Assembly (NCBI GenBank): GCA_937894725.1
Contig: CALAYL010000048.1
Span: 1-30,726, forward strand
Direction: 5' to 3'
DNA from: an uncultured Bacteroidota bacterium
GTDB taxonomy: Bacteria > Bacteroidota > Bacteroidia > Chitinophagales > LD1
DNA: 30,726 nt
The notes under the pieces were generated by a model that saw only the letters and a list, made by a program, of their open reading frames with translations, made no database searches and was not told the origin of the DNA. The position numbers were made by a program, and so were the translations under genes. Positions 10,201-16,416 of the stretch are shown here, piece after piece (within the stretch, counting starts at the first letter, position 1; each line of letters opens with the position of its first letter).

Positions 10201-11036
10201 AGCCCTATAACGGTAATGCTTAATGTAAGTATAGTGTCCTTTTTGAGCTGTGTGGAATTACTTTCGGCTACAAAAGTGGCCCCATAATACTGCACTTTTA
10301 TGTTTGGAAAATCCTTTTCAATAGTACTAACAATCGCCTTAAACTTATGTGTAAATTGTTCGTTTTTTTTGTTTTCGTTTGAGCTGAAATTTGGATTTAT
10401 CAGCATCAAAATGGACTTGCTATCTAGCGTATATAAATAGCTGTTTTGGAGATGTACGTTGTCATTTATTTTTAAAGTAGAAAGCTTTCGTAGTGCTATG
10501 TTGGAAATGCCAATAGGGTCATTAAGTAGCTGTCTTCCCATCACTATACCTGTAGCTGATGAAAGGATTTTAATATCATTTTCGATAGCCTTAGCTATGG
10601 CCTGAGCTGTAGTGATAGAGTCTAAGGTTGAATAGTCAATATCTTCTAGAAAGAGTGCGGGATGTTCATTGATGAGATCCAACATTTCGGCAGTGTTGTC
10701 ATCATCAGCTTTGTATCGCATGCTATTTATGAAATGGCCAAGAGAGTCTTGTATTTTTTCTGCGATATTTTCAGCAGCCAGTGCTATCGAATCTTCAGCT
10801 ACTATCCCTTGCCCATTTATCAGCACCACTAGTTTGTCCGCTATTCTAGCAGATTGCATGGCTTGTAAAATAGCAGCTGTGTTACCTGCATTGGGAAGCA
10901 TTTTTGTTACATCTTCCTCTATTTTTAGCTTGTAAATACCTGCACCTATGAGCAGGCCTACAATGGCTAGTATGGCTAGATAGATTGGTTTATGCGATTT
11001 AAAAAAAGCTACTATTTTAATCAACAAGCTACTCAT
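7212..11036 (-). CDS. Trifunctional MMPL exporter / PlsC acyltransferase / SAM methyltransferase fusion
   Basis: A 1274-residue, three-part protein. Residues 1 to about 830 are an RND/MMPL-type exporter: one N-terminal helix, a large periplasmic loop, a helix bundle (about 270-420) with GCVVMGIGINYSIHF, then the same pattern repeated with ATFIFGLGDDFSIFI. Residues about 870-1060 are a PlsC-type acyltransferase with NHQSFLD (near 893) and FPEGTRS (near 960). Residues about 1090-1274 are a class I methyltransferase with the SAM motif TDLGCGYGMM (near 1102) and VDFDEEKI. The exporter probably moves a lipid across the inner membrane while the other domains acylate and methylate it; that division of work is inference. 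The start is ATG, overlapping the upstream stop as ATGA. This fusion is a recurring Bacteroidota architecture. Confidence 0.9.
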   Translation of the reverse strand: MSSLLIKIVAFFKSHKPIYLAILAIVGLLIGAGIYKLKIEEDVTKMLPNAGNTAAILQAMQSARIADKLVVLINGQGIVAEDSIALAAENIAEKIQDSLGHFINSMRYKADDDNTAEMLDLINEHPALFLEDIDYSTLDSITTAQAIAKAIENDIKILSSATGIVMGRQLLNDPIGISNIALRKLSTLKINDNVHLQNSYLYTLDSKSILMLINPNFSSNENKKNEQFTHKFKAIVSTIEKDFPNIKVQYYGATFVAESNSTQLKKDTILTLSITVIGLLGFILFYFRKKRITLLVFLPILFGIAFALAVIGFTIGNISTIAIAAGCVVMGIGINYSIHFIHHFKHSQSVAETIKELLKPLSIGSFTTIASLFSLTLVESPILNDFGRFAAWSLIGTSIFTLFFLPILLPAMKDEETIIEKIAKKTVHPNKWIASAIGIITVFLLFFVADVKFESDLNQLSYQNEELKANEKAIQALQGDKVKTVYLTSKGTDLAAALAVNHRLYLQLEKAKEENMIKRYSSLAPFLIDEKAQQQKIDKWNSYWTTEKAITIKENIIKSSSSFGFKPNAFNSFYDKINNKAETFSKEQNQFLQESIGAEQVSVTDSSATILSSIAVETDKRNELYKTLAAIPGVTILDKQIITNSLIESVLNDFNRILLYCSLIVFVALYLSYGRLEIAIITFIPMALSWIWILGIMGLLGLKFNIVNMVIATFIFGLGDDFSIFITDALNQKLRFRKDVLSSHKTAIMLASVTTLLGLGALIFAKHPALQSIAWLSILGLVSVIVIGQTIQPLLYNFFLQDRIDKGLAPWTIKTLFLAILAFSYFVFWSLILSLIGFILIYAIPLPSRRKRQYWFHFMLSKFVKSLVYLMANVKKVHINKEYADFSKPAIIISNHQSFLDILVTVMQHPKLILLTNEWVYNSPFFGKVVQMADYYPVAEGAEMGIERLRKKVSEGYSVVIFPEGTRSKDGVIKRFKRGAFFLSEQLQLDIQPLVLHGIGDTMGKGDFMLYDGQMTMKYLARISWTDNSFGENYTEKTKLISKYFKQEYDLLKQAIEQPIYYKQKLELNYVYKGPVAEWYVKEKIKIDRYYSLYHEQIPMNASITDLGCGYGMMAYMLRFLSPDRIITGVDFDEEKIAIAQHNFSKNTQIDFVASDVLKHNFIMQDIFVINDVLHYLKHEEQEILIKKCADHLNQNGFIILKDADTTIEKGQKLTLLTEFFSINLGFNKKPHQALYFTSSQILSTIANKLNLDFDPLVIPKYSSNTVWILKKKI

Positions 11037-12217
11037 GGGCGATGTTCTTTTTTTACACTAACCCAAATAAATGTAATGCTTCCTAGTACTAAAGCCAGAC
11101 TGCTAGCAAGCGTTAGACTGCCTAAAATATATTGCATAAAGTTTCGGTGAATATCATCCAAGCTTAGCTGTTGCGAAAATGAGATTTCTATATGGTTATC
11201 TGGCATCCAAATTGCGCCCAATTTGTAACTAAAGTATAGTATGATGGGTATCATAGGGGGGATGCTAATATTAGAAACTAAGATAGCTAAGGCTTTGTTT
11301 AACTTAAAAATCCAGGCTAAAAATACGACAACCAACATTTGGAAACCCCAAAATGGAGCAATGCCCATAAATGCGCCTAATGCTACCGAAGAGGCTTTCA
11401 CTAGTGGGCTTTCGTGGGTTTTGAATAGATAGGTTTCGGCTATTTCACTGAGCTTTTTTTTTTGAAATAAGCGAACGAAATCTCTGGGTTTTATGTAGAG
11501 AAATGTCCATAAAACTAAAAAGGTATTGAGTATGCTGATGCGAGTAAAATCTTGAAATGGTCTGAAATGACTTACTCGTTCATCAGCAGGTGGGTAGTAC
11601 ACTTTGATAGGGATAGGGATTACCTCCATATCGGCCCATGCGCAGCGCACCATCACCTCGATTTCAAATTCATATTTTACGGTCAAAAAGCGCATATCTT
11701 TCATTGCCGCTATGGGGTACAACCTAAATCCAGACTGGGTGTCGGGCAGGTTGATGCCCGTTTCTAATCGAAACCAAAAGTTTGAAAACTTATTGCCAAA
11801 AGAAGATTTTGTGGGTACATTTTCGGTAGTCTCCATGTTTCTTGCACCTATGATGATGGCATTGGGGTGTGTAGGCAACTCTGCTAAAAACTTAGGTATA
11901 TCATCTGGATAATGCTGCCCATCTGAGTCGATAGCTATGGCATAATTGTAGCCATGTTTTCTAGCAAATTCAAATCCCTCATTTAGGGCTACGCCCTTGC
12001 CTTTATTTTGGGTATAGCTATGTATTTTTATTTGCGGAAACTGCGCTAAAATAATAAGCGTATCGTCTGTAGAGCCATCGTTTACCACACATACATCATC
12101 GCAGTAGAGCAGCGACTTTGCCACTACATCAGCTAATGTTTGTGCATTATTGTAGGTAGGTATGAGTATGCAACACTTCCATTCTTTGGCTATATTTTTA
12201 GAGGTCAGATTTTCCAT
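11033..12217 (-). CDS. GT2 glycosyltransferase fused to DUF2062
   Basis: A 394-residue protein. The N-terminal 240 residues are a family 2 glycosyltransferase: CILIPTYNNAQTLADV, VVNDGSTDDT and AIDSDGQHYPDD give the nucleotide-sugar and metal-binding aspartates, and the part resembles polyprenyl-phosphate or lipid glycosyltransferases. The C-terminal part (about 270-390) is a DUF2062 membrane domain recognisable from KASSVALGAFMGIAPFWGFQ and SNISIPPMIP, with two or three membrane helices. Aryl-polyene clusters also carry a glycosyltransferase gene, so modification of the cluster's lipid head group is plausible but inferred. It starts 3 bp after the dehydratase gene and overlaps the exporter gene by 4 bp. 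Confidence 0.87.
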   Translation of the reverse strand: MENLTSKNIAKEWKCCILIPTYNNAQTLADVVAKSLLYCDDVCVVNDGSTDDTLIILAQFPQIKIHSYTQNKGKGVALNEGFEFARKHGYNYAIAIDSDGQHYPDDIPKFLAELPTHPNAIIIGARNMETTENVPTKSSFGNKFSNFWFRLETGINLPDTQSGFRLYPIAAMKDMRFLTVKYEFEIEVMVRCAWADMEVIPIPIKVYYPPADERVSHFRPFQDFTRISILNTFLVLWTFLYIKPRDFVRLFQKKKLSEIAETYLFKTHESPLVKASSVALGAFMGIAPFWGFQMLVVVFLAWIFKLNKALAILVSNISIPPMIPIILYFSYKLGAIWMPDNHIEISFSQQLSLDDIHRNFMQYILGSLTLASSLALVLGSITFIWVSVKKEHRP

Positions 12218-12220
12218 TTA

Positions 12221-12598
12221 CTATACATTTAGCAGACTGTAGTTTGCCTTCATTTTTAGACATGTTTTTTCGGCACTTTTGATTATAGCTGTCAGCGAAA
12301 TTTTTGACTCGATGTTATCCCAACTTAATTCTAGGTTGAAACTATCCGTTTCGTTTGGATTGATAAAAGACAAAAATTTAATAGAATTTGCTTCGCTTAG
12401 CGCTATTTTTTGTTCCAATATATGAGCTAAAATCTCACTACACATCTGTACTTGACACACACCTGGCAAAATAGGCATATCGGGGAAATGTCCTTCAAAT
12501 ATAGGATGCGAAGCAGAGAGGCGCACCCCCAGAGTCGCTTTTTTTTCGACTAGGTTTACTTCTTTTGAAGTGATAAAATATAGACTCTCTATAAGCAT
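12221..12598 (-). CDS. ApeI/FabZ-like hotdog 3-hydroxyacyl-ACP dehydratase
   Basis: A 125-residue hotdog-fold protein. HPIFEGHFPDMPILPGV (residues 31-47) is the FabZ/FabA-type active-site loop, with His37 as the catalytic histidine. These enzymes remove water from 3-hydroxyacyl-ACP, the step that would introduce each double bond of a polyene chain. The residue that aligns with the catalytic acid of FabZ/FabA is Gln51 instead of Glu/Asp, so activity may differ or the protein may act as a partner subunit or thioesterase. Its ATG overlaps the preceding stop by one base (TAATG), implying coupled translation. Confidence 0.8.
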   Translation of the reverse strand: MLIESLYFITSKEVNLVEKKATLGVRLSASHPIFEGHFPDMPILPGVCQVQMCSEILAHILEQKIALSEANSIKFLSFINPNETDSFNLELSWDNIESKISLTAIIKSAEKTCLKMKANYSLLNV

Positions 12599-13182
12599 TA
12601 TTCGACTATTTTTTCGATTCGCACGAGCTGGTATCTGAGCGGTAAAGCTATATGTTTTATTGATATTTTGGATATGATTTTAGTGCTGTTTTTTTCGATA
12701 CAGTACTTTATTTTATAGTGCTTTGTAGGGGCTATCTTCCAGTGTATCTGCTGCTCATTAATTGATTTTTCGGAGATTTTAGCAGCCTGTGCTGTATTGA
12801 CTAGATAGCGCAAATCGGATTTTATCACATCGATTAGTTTCCTTTTTTGAAGTGGTACTATACATTGTATTACGATAGTGCTATCGTTTGATACAGCTAT
12901 ATCAAAAAGCTGAAATCCAGTTTCGCTCACCATCACCATTCTGTGGGTCAGGCTGTCCGTTTTTTTAGCGATGAGCAACCCGCTTATTCGTTTGCCAAAA
13001 ACAGTGATTTGAATCGTGAAATGACCTTCGCTTAGTATAGGCGCGTGCGTTTGCGCAGATGTCGGTAAGCTTAAAATGACGAGTACAACACCACTAATAA
13101 ACTTTAAACAGCCCCGTTTCCATTGTCTTGTTGAGCGATTTATTAGAGAATATAATAGTCGTTTTATCACCTGTTTTTTCAT
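12598..13182 (-). CDS. Secreted DUF3261-like protein of the lipid cluster
   Basis: A 194-residue protein from the ATG at 13182; a GTG at 13170 is the only later start before the signal sequence. A long basic N-region is followed by a hydrophobic segment (FISGVVLVILSLPTSA) and AQT, a likely signal peptidase I site. The mature part is beta-rich (FTIQITVFGKRISGLLIAKK, MVSETGFQLFDIAV, LPLRYQLVRIEKI). The pattern recalls DUF3261 proteins that sit beside LolA-like carriers in aryl-polyene clusters and may act like LolB, but this assignment is tentative. The start overlaps the LolA-like gene by 77-89 bp. There is no lipobox cysteine at the cleavage site. Confidence 0.6.
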   Translation of the reverse strand: MKKQVIKRLLYSLINRSTRQWKRGCLKFISGVVLVILSLPTSAQTHAPILSEGHFTIQITVFGKRISGLLIAKKTDSLTHRMVMVSETGFQLFDIAVSNDSTIVIQCIVPLQKRKLIDVIKSDLRYLVNTAQAAKISEKSINEQQIHWKIAPTKHYKIKYCIEKNSTKIISKISIKHIALPLRYQLVRIEKIVE

Positions 13183-13726
13183 TGAGTTCGAGACGAGTGG
13201 CCGTAAAATCTTTTTTGTCAATAAAGATATTAATCATAGCGAAATAATCTTTTAAACCTTTGACAATAGGGGTCATTTCTAGTTTATAGAGGTTGGTATT
13301 TTCCAAAACCTTGGTCGAAAAGCTAGGATTATTGAGTGCATTTCCGCTCACACAGTCAGTCATAATCCTGTTTACTTGTTCAAATACTTTATTCGATCTC
13401 AAGTCCATTTTAGTTGTTTTACCATTTTCTTTGATGAGCATTTTACCATTGTTCATTACCATCAGATAGTTGAATGGAGTGTTGTATTCTAGCCGCACTT
13501 TGTTGTCTTTTTCAAAATAAAAGACGCCTTTTGAAATCAGCTTTTCGGTAAGCGCACTCAGGTTTTTTTCTTGCACAAAATCCGACTGTATAGTCTTGAC
13601 TTTGGTAGGCACTTCGGCAAACTGTGCTTTTACTTTCGCCTCATCTTTAATAGCATTAAATCCAGTCTGGCCAAAACTCCAAAACTGGCATAATGCAAAG
13701 AGGGCGAGTAGATACGATTTCTTCAT
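13094..13726 (-). CDS. LolA-like outer-membrane lipoprotein carrier protein
   Basis: A 210-residue periplasmic protein with a cleavable signal peptide (MKKSYLLALFALCQFWSFGQ). The sequence fits the LolA fold: TIQSDFVQEKNLSALTEKLISKG, then GVFYFEKDNKVRLEYNTPF and LMVMNNGKMLIKENGK, which are the standard strands of an unclosed beta barrel that holds acyl chains. Carriers of this type in aryl-polyene and flexirubin clusters are thought to move the lipid product through the periplasm. It is the first gene of the cluster in the direction of transcription, 64 bp after the YkgJ-type gene. I could not identify a clear promoter in that gap, so read-through from the YkgJ gene is possible. Confidence 0.88.
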   Translation of the reverse strand: MKKSYLLALFALCQFWSFGQTGFNAIKDEAKVKAQFAEVPTKVKTIQSDFVQEKNLSALTEKLISKGVFYFEKDNKVRLEYNTPFNYLMVMNNGKMLIKENGKTTKMDLRSNKVFEQVNRIMTDCVSGNALNNPSFSTKVLENTNLYKLEMTPIVKGLKDYFAMINIFIDKKDFTATRLELNEKTGDKTTIIFSNKSLNKTMETGLFKVY

Positions 13727-13790
13727 TTTGTAAAAATAAAAATTGCTAAGTAATCAAACCCCAATTTAACATCACTTTGAGAATCCATGA

Positions 13791-14285
13791 TTATTTCACC
13801 GCTCTCAACTTCTCCAATACCTCATTCACGGCAGGGCATATACTCGTATTTAATAGTGTAGTATTGGGGTATTTAAAAAAATCGCCCGAATCTGTATAAG
13901 GATAATTGGCGCAATCGCCAGGCCGCACTTCATAAATTTGGCAGGTATTGTCGTCAGATAGAAATAAGCAAGGGCTTTTTTTGATTACATAGTCGCCATC
14001 TTGATCGAGCAAAAGATACTCGGCTATCATAGCCGATTCCTTCATGCCCAAAAACTTCGCGATACGTTTGATATCTGGCGTTTTAAATCGAGGCGAAATG
14101 CTCCTACAGCAATTGCCACAATCTAGGCAGTCTATCTTTTCAAAAGCAGCATCGTGCAAGTCGGGCAACTGCTTTTCTAAACCCTTTTTTTGTTTGGCAC
14201 GTTTGAGCCAAATTTTATTGGCCTTGTTTGCTTCCTTTCCTTTGGCGATAAGATCGGTGATGTATTTTGGCTGTGGCTTGAGCAT
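13791..14285 (-). CDS. YkgJ-family cysteine cluster protein
   Basis: A 164-residue soluble protein from the ATG at 14285; a TTG two codons earlier is possible. It has the metal-binding cysteine pattern of the YkgJ/CxxCxxCC family: DCLDCGNCCRS near residue 55, then PCLFL, CQIYEVRPGDCANYPY and a late ICPA. The cysteines probably bind zinc or an iron-sulfur centre. The biochemical role of the family is not settled. It lies directly upstream of the lipid cluster on the same strand, but such genes are common near unrelated genes, so a functional link is not implied. Confidence 0.85.
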   Translation of the reverse strand: MLKPQPKYITDLIAKGKEANKANKIWLKRAKQKKGLEKQLPDLHDAAFEKIDCLDCGNCCRSISPRFKTPDIKRIAKFLGMKESAMIAEYLLLDQDGDYVIKKSPCLFLSDDNTCQIYEVRPGDCANYPYTDSGDFFKYPNTTLLNTSICPAVNEVLEKLRAVK

Positions 14286-14353
14286 AGGCAAATATCCTTA
14301 TTTTTTCAATTTCATCATTTTCAATTTTTGCATTGCTTCCTATAAAAGCACTT

Positions 14354-14400
14354 ATTTAACGTAAAACACTCGCCCATAGCGGACTGTTCTTGAGTTATCA
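14354..14400. repeat. Imperfect attC-like hairpin, left flank of possible cassette
   Basis: The segment folds as nested short arms: TAAC (14357) with GTTA (14394), AAACA with TGTT, and CGC with GCG around a CCATA loop. Read on the minus strand it ends in ACGTTAAAT, where GTTAAAT fits the integron core site GTTRRRY. The opposite end (TGATAAC) does not fit RYYYAAC. At 47 bp it is shorter than typical attC sites, so the call is tentative. Confidence 0.3.
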
Positions 14401-14478
14401 TGTTCAAAAACAAAATTCTAGCATTGGAATTGTTGGTGACGCTGTGCTAAACATCAACAACGGCATAAAGTTCATTCG

Positions 14479-14802
14479 TCAGTCACTTTGTACAATTATA
14501 AAAGTTAAAAACGTTAAGATAATTGTAGCGAAAATCGAATACAGCAAAAACTTTCTATTCTTTTTTAGCAATGAAACTAATGTAAAGACAAAGCAAGCAG
14601 TAAATAGAAGTCCAAATACAATAAGTAAATAATACTTTTCTGGACCATAAACTCCAATGGGATTTATTGGGGATTTGGCATAACGCCTTGACCCTAAGAC
14701 AATGAAATAACCAGATAGAAACATAGTGCTAGCATAGCCTGTCCACAAGAGAGCCGGAACGGCTATTGTCCAAAGAGATATTTTATAGATTTTTGTCAAC
14801 AT
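14479..14802 (-). CDS. Small three- or four-helix membrane protein, unknown function
   Basis: A 107-residue protein starting at ATG 14802. It has hydrophobic segments at about residues 8-30, 57-78 and 84-105 (ISLWTIAVPALLWTGYAS, YYLLIVFGLLFTACFVFTLV, FLLYSIFATIILTFLTFII), with a short polar stretch (GSRRYAKSPINPIG) between the first two. I recognise no family. No promoter motif is visible just upstream. It stands alone between palindrome-rich stretches, and the two flanking CTTA..AACGT motifs suggest it may be a gene cassette. The clean hydrophobic pattern supports a real gene over an overlapping plus-strand frame. Confidence 0.6.
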   Translation of the reverse strand: MLTKIYKISLWTIAVPALLWTGYASTMFLSGYFIVLGSRRYAKSPINPIGVYGPEKYYLLIVFGLLFTACFVFTLVSLLKKNRKFLLYSIFATIILTFLTFIIVQSD

Positions 14803-14848
14803 AGATTATTTTGTTTCTGTGTTACTATGTCTTTTAGCATTGACTTAA

Positions 14849-14931
14849 TAACGTCAGACCGTGAAAATACTATTCACAACTGAGATAGCAAAACTTTCGA
14901 GACACTCGCTCTTCGACCCTCACGCGCGTTA
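14849..14931. repeat. Imperfect palindrome, right flank of possible cassette
   Basis: The outer arms TAACG (14849-14853) and CGTTA (14927-14931) pair. Inner arms CGTGA (14860-14864) and TCACG (14920-14924) also pair, which is the two-box R/L layout of attC sites. A competing small hairpin exists at 14854-14883 (TCAG..GTGAA / TTCAC..CTGA). The start CTTAATAACGT (14844-14854) resembles CTTATTTAACGT at 14351-14362. The core motifs do not fully match GTTRRRY. Confidence 0.3.
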
Positions 14932-15039
14932 GCATTAGTGAGCAACGAAACGTGCTTGTGTATATTATCAATCTAAAAATTCTCGTCTAATATAGCTTTT
15001 AACACACACATAAGCATCGCTTCGCTAATGCGCGAGTGG
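14921..15039. repeat. Long imperfect inverted repeat in non-coding DNA
   Basis: The arm at about 14921-14964 (CACGCGCGTTAG...TGCTTGTGT) is an imperfect reverse complement of 15001-15039 (ACACATAAGCA...GCTAATGCGCGAGTG), with an AT-rich centre. It could form a long hairpin. The 507 bp between the small membrane-protein gene and carA hold this element, the palindrome to its left, a further copy of its core at 15108-15121, a promoter motif near carA and no convincing gene. Confidence 0.45.
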
Positions 15040-15121
15040 GCAGATATTTTTCTGATTTGGACAAGTAAAAATCAAATTTGGGTAGGTATTTTTTTTAAAT
15101 CACAGATGCATTAGCGAAGCG
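15018..15121. repeat. Exact 14-bp inverted repeat pair
   Basis: CGCTTCGCTAATGC at 15018-15031 and its exact reverse complement GCATTAGCGAAGCG at 15108-15121, separated by 76 bp. A degenerate third copy, GCATTAGTGAGC, begins at 14932. No transposase or flanking target duplication is visible, so these look like a small dispersed or remnant repeat rather than an insertion sequence. Confidence 0.6.
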
Positions 15122-15282
15122 GTATTCGTGATGAAAAAAATCAACGTTGATAGCTTTGAAAATCAATTACACAAGCCTATCGAAATGAGCATTGCGCTTG
15201 GGCAAGCTCAGTGCCTTACGCCCAAAATAGCAGATGTGGAAAATGCGGGGGTAATTTATGCACCATAGCCCAAAAAAAGGCT

Positions 15283-15290
15283 TAACTTTG
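15283..15290 (+). promoter_or_regulatory. Bacteroidota -7 promoter motif for carA
   Basis: TAACTTTG is an exact match to TAnnTTTG, 19 bases before the carA ATG, leaving a leader of roughly 10-15 bases. No good -33 TTTG is seen at the usual distance. It probably drives carA and the genes behind it. Confidence 0.45.
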
Positions 15291-15309
15291 TGTTCCAAAA
15301 TAAGTAGCC

Positions 15310-16416
15310 ATGCACAAATCATTTATTCCCACCTCAGCTATCTTAATGTTGGCAGATGGTACCGTTTTTTATGGCAAGTCTGTAGGTAAAACGGGGACTA
15401 CTTTCGGTGAGATTTGCTTCAATACGGGTATGACCGGTTATCAAGAAGTGTTTACAGATCCTTCTTATTTCGGTCAAATTATCATTATGACCAATGACCA
15501 CCTAGGCAACTATGGTACTATACCTACCGATGTAGAAGCCGATGGCGTGATGATAAAAGGGGTGATATGCAAGCGTTTTTCGGGAGAGTCATTTTCACGA
15601 ACTCCCGAAGCTACATCATTGCAATCTTATCTTATGGAAAACGAACTAGTGGGTATCAGCGATATTGATACTCGCGCGCTTACACTCCATATTCGCAAAA
15701 ATGGGGCGATGAATGCCGTCATCTCTGCTGAAATTGACAAGCTAGACGAACTTAAAAATATACTTGCCAGCGCACCCGATATGCAAGGGCTAGATTTGGC
15801 TCAATCGGTAAGTACTGACAAAACTTATTTTGCTGGTGACGAAACAGCCCCTTACAAAGTAGCCGTCTTAGATTGTGGTATCAAGAAAAGCATTTTGAGT
15901 TGTATGACCGATAGGGGAGTATATGCTAAAGTGTTTAATGCAAAAACCAGTGCAGATGAGTTGAAAGCCTGGAATCCAGACGGATTTTTTATCTCCAATG
16001 GCCCTGGCGATCCAGCCGCTATGCCTTATGCTATCGAAACAGTAAAGCAATTGCAAAGTACGGGTAAGCCTTTATTTGGTATATGTTTGGGGCATCAGTT
16101 GTTGGCCTTGGCCAATGGTGTAGCTACTTACAAAATGCACCAAGGGCATAGGGGACTCAACCATCCTGTCAAAAATCTGCTCACAGGCAGATCGGAAATT
16201 ACTTCCCAAAACCACGGTTTTGCGGTGAGTATGGAATCTGCTGTGCAAAATTCTCAAATCGAAATCACCCATGTAAATCTCAACGATGATACCGTAGAGG
16301 GATTGCGAATCAAAAATGCAAAAGCGTTTTCGGTGCAGCATCATCCAGAAGCTAGTCCAGGGCCACACGATTCGCGATATTTATTCGATGATTTTATATC
16401 CTTGATGAAGCCGTGA
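15310..16416 (+). CDS. carA: Carbamoyl-phosphate synthase small (glutaminase) subunit
   Basis: A 368-residue CarA of normal length. It hydrolyses glutamine and passes ammonia to the large subunit CarB, which makes carbamoyl phosphate for pyrimidine and arginine synthesis in the cytoplasm. The N-terminal CPSase domain is clear (ADGTVFYGKSVGKTGTTFGE, NTGMTGYQEVFTDPSY). The C-terminal class I glutamine amidotransferase domain has Cys259 in FGICLGHQL, and His345 and Glu347 in HHPEASPGPHDS, completing the triad. carB is not in the window, so the two subunits are unlinked here. The stop overlaps the GTG start of the next gene, giving a likely coupled operon. Confidence 0.97.
   Translation: MHKSFIPTSAILMLADGTVFYGKSVGKTGTTFGEICFNTGMTGYQEVFTDPSYFGQIIIMTNDHLGNYGTIPTDVEADGVMIKGVICKRFSGESFSRTPEATSLQSYLMENELVGISDIDTRALTLHIRKNGAMNAVISAEIDKLDELKNILASAPDMQGLDLAQSVSTDKTYFAGDETAPYKVAVLDCGIKKSILSCMTDRGVYAKVFNAKTSADELKAWNPDGFFISNGPGDPAAMPYAIETVKQLQSTGKPLFGICLGHQLLALANGVATYKMHQGHRGLNHPVKNLLTGRSEITSQNHGFAVSMESAVQNSQIEITHVNLNDDTVEGLRIKNAKAFSVQHHPEASPGPHDSRYLFDDFISLMKP

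Noticed and set aside
14390..14632. An 80-codon plus-strand frame opposite the small membrane-protein gene
   Set aside because: The minus-strand frame has a much cleaner membrane-helix pattern; the plus frame looks compositionally random and starts inside a hairpin.
15018..15121. The 14-bp inverted repeat as an intrinsic terminator
   Set aside because: The 76-bp loop is too long and no T-run follows the stem.
14292..15309. tRNA or other known RNA gene in the non-coding stretches
   Set aside because: I looked for a cloverleaf with a TTCRA-type arm and found none; the palindromes do not fit a tRNA.
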